The notes beneath the pieces were generated by a model. It was not told where the DNA came from. It saw only the letters and a list, made by a program, of their open reading frames with translations, and did no database searches. From assembly GCF_010669125.1 (NCBI RefSeq), contig NZ_CP048630.1:3344001-3408000 (forward strand): a stretch of DNA of 64,000 nucleotides, read 5' to 3'. Source of the stretch: Ancylobacter pratisalsi (GTDB lineage Bacteria > Pseudomonadota > Alphaproteobacteria > Rhizobiales > Xanthobacteraceae). Shown here piece by piece: positions 1 through 9,018 of the stretch (its first letter is position 1; each line of letters starts with the position of its first letter). The translations under genes were made by a program, and so were the position numbers.

Positions 1-17
1 ACACGCCTTCACAGGAG

Positions 18-57
18 ATCCAGCCGGCCGGTGGCGTGTCCATCAGGCCGGCTGGAT
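18..57. repeat. 12-bp inverted repeat (hairpin) before permease gene
   Basis: ATCCAGCCGGCC at 18-29 is repeated as its exact reverse complement at 46-57, with a 16-nt loop. The hairpin ends 7 nt before the permease ATG at 65, so the only weak ribosome-binding bases (GGAT) lie inside the right arm. Hairpins between a binding-protein gene and the downstream permease genes are common in ABC operons, where they protect the upstream mRNA or limit permease translation. That role is inferred here; the upstream gene lies outside the window. Confidence 0.6.
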
Positions 58-64
58 ACGTGAC

Positions 65-922
65 ATGACCCAACGCCGCCCCTTCTTCATCACCTTTCTC
101 GCCCCTGCTGTTGTGACGGCCGTGATCCTGGCCGCCGCCATCTTCGAGGTGCTTCAGTACAGCGTGCGGGAGTTCATTCCCGGCTCGCTCGATGTGGGGG
201 GCTTCACGCTCGACAATTTCACGCGGATCAATCGGCCTATTTATTGGCTGGTGTTGGTCGACACTTTTTACATCAGTCTGCTGACGGCGGTGTTCTCGCT
301 GCTGCTGAGCTATCCGGTCGCCTACGCGCTGGTGCGCGCCGAGCGCGACTGGGTTCGGTCAGTCCTGGTGTCGCTCTCGATCACGCCGCTGTTCACCGGC
401 GAGATCGTGCGCACCTTTTCCTGGATGCTCACGCTCGGCTCGGACGGCTTCATCAATTCGATCCTGCGCAAGCTGTCGATCATCGATATGCCGATCCAGT
501 TCATGTACACGCGGCTCGGCGTGGTGGTGGCGCTGGTGCAGTTCTCGATGCCGGTGATGATCATCCTCCTCGCCACCGCGATCAGCCATGTCGACCGGGA
601 CTGCGAGAAGGCGGCGGCCAATCTCGGTGCCAGCCCGACGGCGGTGTTCTGGCGGATCACGCTTCCGTTGACCATGCCCGGTATCCTTTCCGGACTCGTG
701 GTGGTGTTCGCCTGGACCATGAGCGCGTTCTCGACGCCGCAACTGATCGGTGGTGGCAAGGTGCTGATGATCTCGAACCTCGCCTACCTGCAGGGCTTTT
801 CCATTCTCAACCTGCCGTTCGCGGCGACGCTGAGCCTGATCGCGCTTGTGGCGGCGCTTGGCAGCCTCGCCCTCATGAAATCGGCAACCGGGCGCATCGA
901 AAAGCGCCTGGCCATTAGCTGA
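65..922 (+). CDS. ABC transporter permease, PotB-like (spermidine/putrescine family)
   Basis: This 285-residue inner-membrane permease has about six hydrophobic segments, the first at residues 8-30. The EAA cytoplasmic loop (ANLGASPTAVFW, near residue 183) is the site that contacts the ATPase. Size and sequence fit the PotB branch of the polyamine/opine/2-aminoethylphosphonate importer group. It is the first complete gene of an operon with a second permease 11 nt downstream and the ATPase after that; the binding-protein gene is probably just left of the window. The ATG follows a strong hairpin and has no clear Shine-Dalgarno sequence. The substrate cannot be read from the sequence. Confidence 0.9.
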   Translation: MTQRRPFFITFLAPAVVTAVILAAAIFEVLQYSVREFIPGSLDVGGFTLDNFTRINRPIYWLVLVDTFYISLLTAVFSLLLSYPVAYALVRAERDWVRSVLVSLSITPLFTGEIVRTFSWMLTLGSDGFINSILRKLSIIDMPIQFMYTRLGVVVALVQFSMPVMIILLATAISHVDRDCEKAAANLGASPTAVFWRITLPLTMPGILSGLVVVFAWTMSAFSTPQLIGGGKVLMISNLAYLQGFSILNLPFAATLSLIALVAALGSLALMKSATGRIEKRLAIS

Positions 923-933
923 GGGAGGCACCT

Positions 934-1725
934 ATGCGTAGCTTTGCCTTCTGGAGCCTGGTTACGGCGATCCTCATTTATATGACGTTGCCGACGATCG
1001 TGGTCCTCATGACTTCGGTCAATCCAACCGAGATCCTTGCCTTCCCGCCCCAGGGCGTCTCGTTTCAGTGGTATGAGAAGGCCGTGACCTATCGCGATTT
1101 CCAGGTCGCATTCAAAAATGGTCTCATCGTCACCACATGCGCCTCGACGCTGGCGCTCATTGTCGGCTCGGCCTTTGCCTGGCTGGTCAACCGCTATGAC
1201 TTTTCCGGTCGGCGGGTTCTGGAAGCGGTATTGTGGTCGCCGCTGATTATCCCTCACTTCACGCTAGGCTTCGGCTTCCTTCTTCTGGGCGGCGCATTCC
1301 AGCTGCAGCAGGGTTACGTCATGGTTGTGCTGGCCCACATGGTGCTGGTGATGCCCTTCGTGACCCGCGCAGTCTATGTCAGCCTCGCCAATGTAGATGC
1401 CGATCTTTCCCGCGCGGCAGCAAATCTGGGCGCGTCGCCCTTGCAGGTGCTGATGCGGATCGAGCTTCCTCTGGTGCTGCCCGGCATGGCAGGTGGCTGG
1501 CTGATCGCCGCGGTGTTGTCCTTCACGGAGTTCACCGCCTCACTGTATGTCACCGGAAGCCGGACGCAGACCCTGCCGGTCGCGATGTACAACTACATTC
1601 GCGAATATGCCGATCCGACCGTTTCCGCGATTTCGGCGATGTTGATCATCGCAACCACCCTGATCATGTTCATCGCCGACCGCGCCTTTGGCCTGCGCCG
1701 CGTGCTGGCGATCGACACCTACTGA
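934..1725 (+). CDS. ABC transporter permease, PotC-like
   Basis: This is the second inner-membrane permease subunit, 263 residues. It has an N-terminal signal-anchor-like helix (residues 5-27), further membrane segments and the EAA loop ANLGASPLQVLM near residue 164, followed by LPLVLPG. This matches the PotC half of heterodimeric polyamine-type importers. The ATG follows a good GAGGGAGG ribosome-binding site only 11 nt after the PotB-like gene, so the two are translated from one message and should pair in the membrane. The ATPase gene follows 21 nt downstream. Confidence 0.9.
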   Translation: MRSFAFWSLVTAILIYMTLPTIVVLMTSVNPTEILAFPPQGVSFQWYEKAVTYRDFQVAFKNGLIVTTCASTLALIVGSAFAWLVNRYDFSGRRVLEAVLWSPLIIPHFTLGFGFLLLGGAFQLQQGYVMVVLAHMVLVMPFVTRAVYVSLANVDADLSRAAANLGASPLQVLMRIELPLVLPGMAGGWLIAAVLSFTEFTASLYVTGSRTQTLPVAMYNYIREYADPTVSAISAMLIIATTLIMFIADRAFGLRRVLAIDTY

Positions 1726-1746
1726 AGCCGTGCCGGAGATGAATCC

Positions 1747-2847
1747 ATGAACCCAGTCAAGCCGGCCGATTCCGCCGTCGAAATTGTGCGCGTCCGGAAG
1801 GATTATGGCGGCGCGGTCGGTGTGGCGGATGTTTCGCTCACCGTTGGTCGGGGCGAGTTCGTCACGCTGCTGGGCCCGTCGGGATGCGGCAAGTCGACTC
1901 TTCTCGGCATGATCGCCGGATTTGTGACGCCTACGGCAGGCAAGATTATCGTCGATGGCGCCGATGTCACCAACATCGAGCCGTTCCGTCGCGACATCGG
2001 CATGGTCTTCCAGTCCTACGCGCTGTTTCCGCATATGAACGTTTTCGACAACGTCGCGTTCGGGCTGCGCATGCGCAAGTTGCCCAAGGCCGAGGTCGAG
2101 GCCGAGGTCCGGCGCGTCATCGAGATGATGAAGCTTGGTGGTATGGAAGACCGGCGGGTGCGTCAGCTTTCCGGCGGGCAGCAGCAGCGTGTGGCGCTCG
2201 CCCGCGCCATTGTAATTCGTCCGAAGGTTCTGCTGCTCGACGAACCGCTGTCGGCTCTCGACAAGAATCTGCGTGCGCAGATGCAGTTCGAACTGTCTGA
2301 TCTGCACCGCAAGACCGGTCTCACGACGATCTTCGTGACCCATGATCAGGGGGAGGCACTGAGTCTTTCCGATCGCATCGTGGTGATGAACCGGGGAGAA
2401 GTTCACCAGGTCGCCGCGCCAATCGAGCTGTATCGGACGCCCGCCAATGGGTTCGTCGCCTCCTTCATCGGCGAGATCAACGCGTTGCCGGCCGGACGCT
2501 ATGAAATCGATGGCGAGCAGATGGCGCTGGCTCTTCCTGGCATCGGCCGATTGACCGCCGCGCTGCGTCCGGAGTTGCAGTTCGGCCATGGCACCGACGT
2601 TCGGGCCTTCCTGCGTCCCGAACACGTGGTGCCTGCTGAAGGCACGGAGGGAGCGAACAGGGTCACCGGCGTGGTGACAGCCCATGTGTATCAGGGCTCT
2701 CACACCATCACGCGGGTTGCGGTCGAGGGCATTGGTTTGCTCGAGACGCGCGTTACGGGCGCCGACATCATCACAACGACGCCGGTGGGTTCGACGATCA
2801 CGCTGACCCTAGATCTGGGCCGGGCGGTACTGCTTAGAAACGGCTAG
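1747..2847 (+). CDS. ABC transporter ATP-binding protein, PotA-like
   Basis: This 366-residue cytoplasmic ATPase energises the two permeases upstream. Visible motifs are Walker A GPSGCGKST (about 43-51), the signature LSGGQQQ (about 141-147), Walker B VLLLDEP (about 161-167) and the switch histidine in THD (about 199). The C-terminal 100 or so residues form the TOBE-type regulatory extension usual for PotA/FbpC/UgpC ATPases. It ends the operon; the next gene is convergent 29 nt away. No damage is seen. The substrate (polyamine, opine or similar) remains open. Confidence 0.93.
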   Translation: MNPVKPADSAVEIVRVRKDYGGAVGVADVSLTVGRGEFVTLLGPSGCGKSTLLGMIAGFVTPTAGKIIVDGADVTNIEPFRRDIGMVFQSYALFPHMNVFDNVAFGLRMRKLPKAEVEAEVRRVIEMMKLGGMEDRRVRQLSGGQQQRVALARAIVIRPKVLLLDEPLSALDKNLRAQMQFELSDLHRKTGLTTIFVTHDQGEALSLSDRIVVMNRGEVHQVAAPIELYRTPANGFVASFIGEINALPAGRYEIDGEQMALALPGIGRLTAALRPELQFGHGTDVRAFLRPEHVVPAEGTEGANRVTGVVTAHVYQGSHTITRVAVEGIGLLETRVTGADIITTTPVGSTITLTLDLGRAVLLRNG

Positions 2848-2876
2848 GCCGATCCCGATGAGGGTGTCGACGGTTC

Positions 2877-5015
2877 TTAGCTGAGAACGGCTTCAGCCTC
2901 TGCCGGACGGTGGAAGAAAAACCCCTGGTACTGATGCACGCCCAGCTCAAGGAGCTTGGACAACTGCACATCGAGTTCCACTCCCTCGGCGACCAATTCG
3001 AGCTTGAGCGAATTGGCGATAGAGATCGCGGCTTTCATCAAGGCCTCGTCGATAGGGTCCTGAAGCAGGTCGCGCGTGACAGTCCAGTCGATCTTGATGC
3101 CATCAACAGGCAGGCGCTTCAGAGCTTCGAACGAATTATAGCCATTGCCGAAATCGTCCAGGTAGATGTGCATGCCGCGCGATCTCAGGTCGCTGAGATA
3201 TGAGCTGATCTGCCCAATATCGTCGATTTCCTCGGTCTCTGTAATTTCCATCCGGAGGGCGTCTTCAACGCCCGGATGCATGTCCAGAAGATCCATGAAA
3301 TTGCGTTGAAAGGCCGTATCAGCGAGGGAATGTGCCCCGACATTCATGGAGATGTACTGGCGCGTGCCGCGATTGACCAAACGCATGGCGAGGTCGATCG
3401 AATGGCGGCACACCCAGGAGTCGATACGACCCATGAGGCCCAGCCTGCGCGCGGCTGGAAGGAACTGGCCGGGGCTGCATCGGACACCCTCTTCGTCGAC
3501 CAGACGGATCAGGGCCTCATAGCCGAGCACCTTCCGGCGATCGTCGACGATGGCTTGAAGGTGCAGGGTGAACCTATCCAGCTCGAGCCCAAGCTGGATG
3601 CGCTCGGCCCAGCTGAGCTGCTGCTGGGTGTTGTTCACCTTAGGGTCGCCGAGATCATAAAGCTGAACGCGATCGCGTCCTGCCTCCTTGGCGACGTAAC
3701 AGGCCGTGTCCGCCGCGGCGAGCAGGCTGGATTCGGTGGCGAGGGCGGCGGTGTTGCGCGCGAGGCCGATGCTGAGCCCTATGGAGAAGCTGCGTCCCCC
3801 AGCCATGAAGGTTCGGCCATGGGCCGAACTGTTGAGCCGCCGCGCGATACGAAGCACTTCTTCGTGTTCGAGGCCCGTCAGCAGAATGGCGAATTCGTCG
3901 CCGCCGAGCCGGGCAACCATGTCGTCACCGCGCACAAGCGTGCGCAGAAACTGCCCCACGTCCCGCAGCAGCTCATCCGCAGCCGCATAGCCGACAGCGT
4001 CATTGATGCCTTTGAAGTGGTCGAGATCGATAAACGCTATCCAGATATTGCCTGGGGTGCGGTCGCGCAGAAGCTGGCCAAGTCGTTCCTCAAGTGCAAA
4101 GCGGTTTGGCAGGCCAGTCAGCAAATCGTGGCGTGCCTGGCGCGCTATTAACCCCGCGAACTCGGCGAGGGCATCGCTTTGCTGGCGAAGCTGCTCACGC
4201 ATCGCGATCAGCTCCGCCTCGCGCTTCTTCTGTGCGGTGAGTTCGGTCCACACGCCGACCGTGCAACCATTCTCCATACGGCTATGGCACGCCAGCATCC
4301 ATCCTCCATCTCGAAGAGGAATCTCCACTCGCTCGGCTGGCGTTTTATGGAGCTGCGCGATCAGTTTGGGAACGAAGCCGTCCTCGATATTGCCAGCGAA
4401 GAAGCCGTCCTTCACGGCTTCTTCCAGGATCTCCTGCAGTCGGCGACCCTCCTTGAGCTGGACGTCACTCGCCGCGAACATTTCCCGGATACAGCTGTTC
4501 GTCAGCAGAATACGCTCATCGGAATCCAACAGGACGAAGCCCTCGCCCAAGCTGTCTATTGCGTCCAGAAGCTTTTTTTCGTCCGACTTGAAGACGCTAA
4601 TGTCTGTCCAGGTAGAAACGATCCAGCCCTCCGCCGTGCGGTGCTCGCGCGCCTGTACCCATCCACCTCCCTCAAGGGGAATGTTGAATGGCTCGCCGGT
4701 GGCCGCCAGGTGGCGGCGAACCCTCTCGGCGACATACTCCTCCGGTCTATCCACCCAGTTCCATTCACCGCTTGGAACGGAGGCGAGCGCGTAGAATGTC
4801 AGTCCATGAAGGTCCCCGAGCGGCTCAAGGAACGGAAAAAACTCGAGGAAGCGGCGATTGTGAAGGACCATGCGATCCTCAGCGTCGAACAGGGCGAAGC
4901 CATCATCGATTGATTCAAGTGCCGACATCAGATGTTGTTCCACGCCTGACCGGGACCTGCCATTTGATGGGGACCCGACAGGGGACAGCTTCTTGGGACG
5001 TTGAGATTCAATCAT
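2877..5015 (-). CDS. PAS-GGDEF-EAL cyclic-di-GMP signalling protein
   Basis: This is a cytoplasmic protein of about 712 residues. Two PAS-like sensor modules occupy roughly residues 35-270, each with the ALFDAEDRM or VLLDSDERI type core, followed by a short coiled coil, a diguanylate cyclase domain with an intact GGDEF motif near 371, and a phosphodiesterase domain. The EAL domain keeps the EAL motif near 500, MNVG, EITETE, DDFGNG, GIKID, AEGVE and a terminal YQGFFF, so hydrolysis of c-di-GMP looks possible; the balance of activities is unknown. The ATG at 5015 was preferred to an upstream TTG at 5069, although neither has a convincing ribosome-binding site. There is no transmembrane segment. 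Confidence 0.9.
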   Translation of the reverse strand: MIESQRPKKLSPVGSPSNGRSRSGVEQHLMSALESIDDGFALFDAEDRMVLHNRRFLEFFPFLEPLGDLHGLTFYALASVPSGEWNWVDRPEEYVAERVRRHLAATGEPFNIPLEGGGWVQAREHRTAEGWIVSTWTDISVFKSDEKKLLDAIDSLGEGFVLLDSDERILLTNSCIREMFAASDVQLKEGRRLQEILEEAVKDGFFAGNIEDGFVPKLIAQLHKTPAERVEIPLRDGGWMLACHSRMENGCTVGVWTELTAQKKREAELIAMREQLRQQSDALAEFAGLIARQARHDLLTGLPNRFALEERLGQLLRDRTPGNIWIAFIDLDHFKGINDAVGYAAADELLRDVGQFLRTLVRGDDMVARLGGDEFAILLTGLEHEEVLRIARRLNSSAHGRTFMAGGRSFSIGLSIGLARNTAALATESSLLAAADTACYVAKEAGRDRVQLYDLGDPKVNNTQQQLSWAERIQLGLELDRFTLHLQAIVDDRRKVLGYEALIRLVDEEGVRCSPGQFLPAARRLGLMGRIDSWVCRHSIDLAMRLVNRGTRQYISMNVGAHSLADTAFQRNFMDLLDMHPGVEDALRMEITETEEIDDIGQISSYLSDLRSRGMHIYLDDFGNGYNSFEALKRLPVDGIKIDWTVTRDLLQDPIDEALMKAAISIANSLKLELVAEGVELDVQLSKLLELGVHQYQGFFFHRPAEAEAVLS

Positions 5016-5192
5016 TTGGTAAGGGCCCGCCCGCCCCCTCGCTGTGGATGTGCGTAGCCTTGGAAGCAATTTCCAAGTTTCTTGTATACACGAAAATAAC
5101 CGAGCCTCGATCAGTACGCATTTCAGTACTATTTTGCCTGAGGGGCAAGCCGAACGCGCTGTGCCTTTTGATTTTGTTTAACAAGGGTTTAC

Positions 5193-5381
5193 ATGAAATT
5201 GGTGGAAACGGCTGAGAGAGCGAAGGCCGAAAAGTTAGGTCGGCCGATGAGCAGACCGTTACTCTGGACGCTGGCAGCGCTCGGATTGGCGTTGCTCGTT
5301 GCGGCAATCGGTCTGTGGGCGCGTCACGGTGCCGCCGTTTTCTTTGACTTGGTATCCGCAGGCTTCGCCTACTGCTTCTAA
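5193..5381 (+). CDS. small single-pass membrane protein upstream of SCO1-type gene
   Basis: This is a short ORF (62 codons) with one strong hydrophobic helix (LLWTLAALGLALLVAAIGLW) and a conserved-looking tail ending AGFAYCF. The ATG at 5193 has AAGGG five nt upstream. An internal ATG at 5247, preceded by TTAGG, would give a 44-residue protein that starts directly before the helix and may be the true start. It lies 77 nt before the SCO-like gene on the same strand, so a link to copper or oxidase assembly is possible but unproven. I do not recognise a named family. Confidence 0.5.
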   Translation: MKLVETAERAKAEKLGRPMSRPLLWTLAALGLALLVAAIGLWARHGAAVFFDLVSAGFAYCF

Positions 5382-5458
5382 GAGCGCGGAATCACCCGCC
5401 AGTGCCGATCGGCACACTCCCCGGGCGCCTCCGCCGTCCGCCATTTGCAGGCTGTTAC

Positions 5459-6049
5459 ATGTCGCATCGACGCGTTCTGGTTCTCCTCGTTGCCTTCGTT
5501 ATCGGTGCCGCCGTGATCGTCACCGGTGCCCTCGCCCTTCTGCCGGGTGGCGAAACAAGTGTCTCGACGCAGACGACGATAGGAGGTCCATTTGAACTTG
5601 TGGACCAGGACAGCCAGCCGGTCAGTCAGGAGACTTTCCTCGGCGAGCCGGTGCTGGTGTTCTTCGGATTCACGCATTGCCCGGACATTTGCCCCACAAC
5701 GCTGTTCGAGATGTCGCAGCTTTTTGATGCGCTTGGGCCCGATGCACGCAAGGTGACCGGTCTTTTCATTACGGTCGACCCGGAGCGGGACACGCCTGAG
5801 GTGATGAAGTCCTATCTCGGCAGCTTCCATCCGAGCATCCAGGGGCTGTCCGGCACGTCCGAACAGGTCGCCGCTGTGATCAAGGCCTATCGTGCCTATG
5901 CGAAGAAGGTGCCGACTCAGGACGGCGACTACACGATGGATCACACAGCGATCGTTTACCTGATGGGAAAGGATGGCGAATTCATCGCTCCATTCAATCT
6001 GAAGCGTTCGCCTGATGAGGCGGCTGCCGAGCTGCGTCGCTACCTCTAG
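5459..6049 (+). CDS. SCO1/SenC/PrrC family copper chaperone
   Basis: This is a membrane-anchored thioredoxin-fold protein of 196 residues. An N-terminal helix (residues 5-27) is followed by a periplasmic domain with the copper-binding CPDIC motif (about 73-77) in GFTHCPDICP, and the partner histidine in DHTAIVY near residue 161. Proteins of this family deliver copper to the CuA centre of cytochrome oxidase or act as thiol redox proteins. The ATG at 5459 was chosen because it starts directly before the anchor; an in-frame GTG at 5402 would add an unlikely leader. Its last 56 bp overlap the 3' end of the convergent glycosyltransferase gene. The aa3 oxidase operon is about 23 kb away. Confidence 0.88.
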   Translation: MSHRRVLVLLVAFVIGAAVIVTGALALLPGGETSVSTQTTIGGPFELVDQDSQPVSQETFLGEPVLVFFGFTHCPDICPTTLFEMSQLFDALGPDARKVTGLFITVDPERDTPEVMKSYLGSFHPSIQGLSGTSEQVAAVIKAYRAYAKKVPTQDGDYTMDHTAIVYLMGKDGEFIAPFNLKRSPDEAAAELRRYL

Positions 6050-7931
6050 GGCGTGATCCACCGCCGAGACGGAGGCGCCGGCGAGAGGTGCGCGCCAGTC
6101 CGTGGTCCGTCTTTTCCCAGCGCTGGGGAGCGATGATGAGCTGGAGGAGTGCCCGCCAGGCGGCGATCGACATCATGACCCAGTAGACAGGGATAAGCGG
6201 GACGACGCGGCCAATGCCCGTGAGACCGCGTCGCCGCATGCCAATGACGGTGCTCAGAAGGGTGCTTGTGTAGCCAAGTGCCAACACGGCAACGCCGACG
6301 CCTTCGAGCATTGCCGCGGCGGGCCCGTCCGCGGGCTGGTTGCCGAACCACCAGTCGATCATGAGAGCCGCCATGAAGAACGGATGCATAAGGGCGGCGG
6401 TAACGCCGCCCCCCAGCAGGAACAGCAATGCAAGGGCGCCAGCCCACCCGGCCTCACGCGCCAGCTGACGCGGTTGACGACCGTGGACCAGCAGGGTTTG
6501 CATCCAGCCTTTGTACCAGCGGGTCCGCTGGCGCAGCCAGGGACGAATGCTGCGGGGCGCTTCCTCATCGGTCGACGAATTGATCACGGCCGTCCTCCAT
6601 CCGGCCCGTGCGAGCCTTACGCCGAGGTCCGCGTCTTCGGTGACGTTGAACGGGTCCCAACCGCCGAGCCGCTCAAGCGTGTCGCGGCGGAAGTGATTTG
6701 AGGTGCCGCCGAGCGGTATGGGAAGCCCGCAAAGGCCCAGCATGGGCAGCACGACGTCGAAATGGCTGGCATACTCGGCGGCGAACTGGCGCGTGAGCCA
6801 ACTGTCCGCGATGTTGTCGATGGCGAGCCGCGCCTGGACGCACCCGATCGCATGGCCGCCGCGCGCCATAAGAACTGCGCAGACGCGGCGCAATTGCAGC
6901 TGATCGGGCACGTCCTCAGCATCGAATATGCCGATCACCGTGCCGCGCGCGAAAGGCAGCGCGGCGTTCAGCGCTTTCGGTTTGGTCCTCGGGCCGAGAT
7001 TGGGAGCGACGACGATCTCGAAACCCGGACGAGGAAGGTGGCGCATCAGCATCGCCGTTGTCTCGGCATCGTCGGGCTCGATCACGAGCAGGATTTGCAG
7101 TTTTTCCCGTGGGTAATCGAGGCTGTCGAGTGCCTCGATCAGCTGAGGAACGACGCGCGCCTCGCGGTACAGAGGAACGATCAGGCTGTAACTGGGCAGC
7201 AGTCGATCCGCCTGATGCGGCGCCGGTTCGATCTCCGGCGGCATGGTGCAGGCCGCTAGCCGCAGGCCGCACCAGCCGAGCAACACGGCCGCGATGACTG
7301 CGGCAAGTGGCAGCATCACCAGAGCAGGCCCGATCTGCATCAGGAGGGGTAGAGCGGCGAGCATCATGCCTATCGCCGCCATGACGAAGCGCGACGCGCC
7401 CAGCGTGCTGGCTGAGAGGGAAGGGCGGATGCGCAAGAGATGAAACGCCGCGTGCTGGCCAAGTTCCTTTGCGAAATGGCGCCGGACAAAGGTGGCGAGC
7501 CGTTCAGGTGTCGTCAGCGTGGCCCGCGACCGCAATTCCGGGCGGGAAGCGAGCTTGGCTGCAAGTTCGCGTAGCTTTAGTCCGCGTGCGGCGACGATGA
7601 AACGACCGCCACTGTCCGTCATGATGCCGCTGCGCAGCAGCCCAACAATATCCACGCCCGTCGGCCTCGTCGCGCGGCTGGCCGGACGTTCGTCGAGCGG
7701 TGCGAAGGCAATTCCCAATTGGCGTGCGGTGGCGTCGGCGAGTTGATCGGCTGAAAAGAGGCTAGAGGCCAGCAAAACCTCGTCCGCTCCGATGTTCAGC
7801 CGGGAGGCGCGGCGCACGGCATGAGCCAGGTCGCCAGGTGCGAGCGCAGCAGCCACGCCCGCGATCTCAACCGGCGCGGAGGAGGGGTCGAAACCTGCAT
7901 CTGGCGGCTTAAGGCTCTCGCGCGGTCTCAT
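5994..7931 (-). CDS. family 2 glycosyltransferase with N-terminal MshEN-like domain, membrane-bound
   Basis: The product is about 645 residues. Residues 35-100 resemble the MshEN / type II secretion E N-terminal domain (RLNIGADEVLL...LADATARQLG). Two membrane helices at 181-222 are followed by a GT2 catalytic domain from about 248 with EPDDAET, a DAED metal site, TEDADLG and a QxxRW-type RQRTRWYKGW, then several C-terminal membrane helices. This is the layout of processive or polysaccharide synthases such as cellulose synthase-like enzymes. The ATG at 7931 is preferred to an upstream start at 8087. Because MshEN domains can bind c-di-GMP, a link to the nearby GGDEF-EAL protein is an inference. 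The sugar and product are unknown. Confidence 0.85.
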   Translation of the reverse strand: MRPRESLKPPDAGFDPSSAPVEIAGVAAALAPGDLAHAVRRASRLNIGADEVLLASSLFSADQLADATARQLGIAFAPLDERPASRATRPTGVDIVGLLRSGIMTDSGGRFIVAARGLKLRELAAKLASRPELRSRATLTTPERLATFVRRHFAKELGQHAAFHLLRIRPSLSASTLGASRFVMAAIGMMLAALPLLMQIGPALVMLPLAAVIAAVLLGWCGLRLAACTMPPEIEPAPHQADRLLPSYSLIVPLYREARVVPQLIEALDSLDYPREKLQILLVIEPDDAETTAMLMRHLPRPGFEIVVAPNLGPRTKPKALNAALPFARGTVIGIFDAEDVPDQLQLRRVCAVLMARGGHAIGCVQARLAIDNIADSWLTRQFAAEYASHFDVVLPMLGLCGLPIPLGGTSNHFRRDTLERLGGWDPFNVTEDADLGVRLARAGWRTAVINSSTDEEAPRSIRPWLRQRTRWYKGWMQTLLVHGRQPRQLAREAGWAGALALLFLLGGGVTAALMHPFFMAALMIDWWFGNQPADGPAAAMLEGVGVAVLALGYTSTLLSTVIGMRRRGLTGIGRVVPLIPVYWVMMSIAAWRALLQLIIAPQRWEKTDHGLARTSRRRLRLGGGSRPRGSDAARQPPHQANASD

Positions 7932-8925
7932 GCTCCAGCCCCTCGCCTCAGCCGCCTCGACACGGTACAAGACCGTTGCGACGCAGCAAGAGGCGTTGGC
8001 CGGAGCGAGATCGGATTTGGCCGGGTATTTTGGAAAAAGTTTGATTTCCGGACTTTGTGTCGTGGCAATGCTCGCTTTCGAGTGCACGTTCGCACGCGGT
8101 GCGGCGTTCGCTCAGGCGGGCAACACGCCGACAGAGATGAGCCCTTCGCCGGTGCCGTCGGTTGCCGTTCCGGGTTTCTGGGACCCGAAACGCCGTCCCG
8201 ATCGGCCCGACATCACGCGGCTACCGACCCAGATTCGCTTCGTGACAACGGAAGACTATCCGCCCTTCAGCTTTCGGGGTGAGGACGGGCGACCGGCCGG
8301 CTTCAATGTCGACATCGCCCGCGCCATCTGCAGCGAGTTGGCGATCACCTGCACGCTGGAGATCATGCCGTTCGACGAATTGGTGGCGGCACTTGACGAT
8401 GGCAAGGCCGATGCGGCCATCGCGGGTATTGCCATTACGCCCGCGAGCCGGGAGCAGGTGGACTTCACCGACCGCTACTTCCGTTCACCGGCGCGATTTG
8501 TCAGCCGACGTGGTGACAGCCTGACTTCGATCACGCCGGTTTCGATCGCATCGAAGACCGTGGGCGTTGTCGGGGGCACGGCGCATGAGGCGTTTCTGCG
8601 CGACTTTTTCGCCGAAACGGCGATCCGCTCCTTTCCCGACGCCGATGCGATGCGCGAGGCCTTGCGCAAGGGCGATGTCGATCTGGTGTTTGGGGACGGG
8701 GTGCAGCTTGCTCTCTGGCTCAACGGCACCAATTCCGAGGGATGCTGCGCCTTTGTCGGGGGCCCTTTCACGGAGAGTCTCTATTTCGGCGAGGGGATGG
8801 GTATCGCGGTCAAGCGCGGCAACGAGACACTTCGGCAGTCGCTGAATTATGCGTTCGCCCAGCTCTGGGAGGAGGGCGTCTATACCGACCTCTATCTGCG
8901 CTGGTTCCCGATAAGCGTTTATTGA
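7930..8925 (+). CDS. periplasmic amino-acid-type solute-binding protein (SBP_bac_3)
   Basis: The mature part carries the family 3 binding-protein fold: TEDYPPFSF, FNVDIARAIC, LEIMPFDELV, DGKADAAIAG, a hinge with VGVVGGTAHE, and LYLRWFP at the end. The secretion signal is the hydrophobic stretch starting around codon 38 and ending AFA-Q. The longest frame begins at 7930, where the sequence CATG serves as start for both this gene and the divergent glycosyltransferase. A TTG at 8017 with GGAG 11 nt upstream would place the start directly before the signal peptide and may be the real one. No transporter genes adjoin it, so it is an orphan binding protein or a sensor. Confidence 0.82.
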   Translation: MLQPLASAASTRYKTVATQQEALAGARSDLAGYFGKSLISGLCVVAMLAFECTFARGAAFAQAGNTPTEMSPSPVPSVAVPGFWDPKRRPDRPDITRLPTQIRFVTTEDYPPFSFRGEDGRPAGFNVDIARAICSELAITCTLEIMPFDELVAALDDGKADAAIAGIAITPASREQVDFTDRYFRSPARFVSRRGDSLTSITPVSIASKTVGVVGGTAHEAFLRDFFAETAIRSFPDADAMREALRKGDVDLVFGDGVQLALWLNGTNSEGCCAFVGGPFTESLYFGEGMGIAVKRGNETLRQSLNYAFAQLWEEGVYTDLYLRWFPISVY

Positions 8926-9018
8926 CGTGCGAAGGCGGACTTCCTAGACGTGTCCGCCCGAATGGCCTCGTTGGCCGTTCCGCGCTTGATTTTTCGAACT
9001 ACGCCCGGAGGGCAGATC

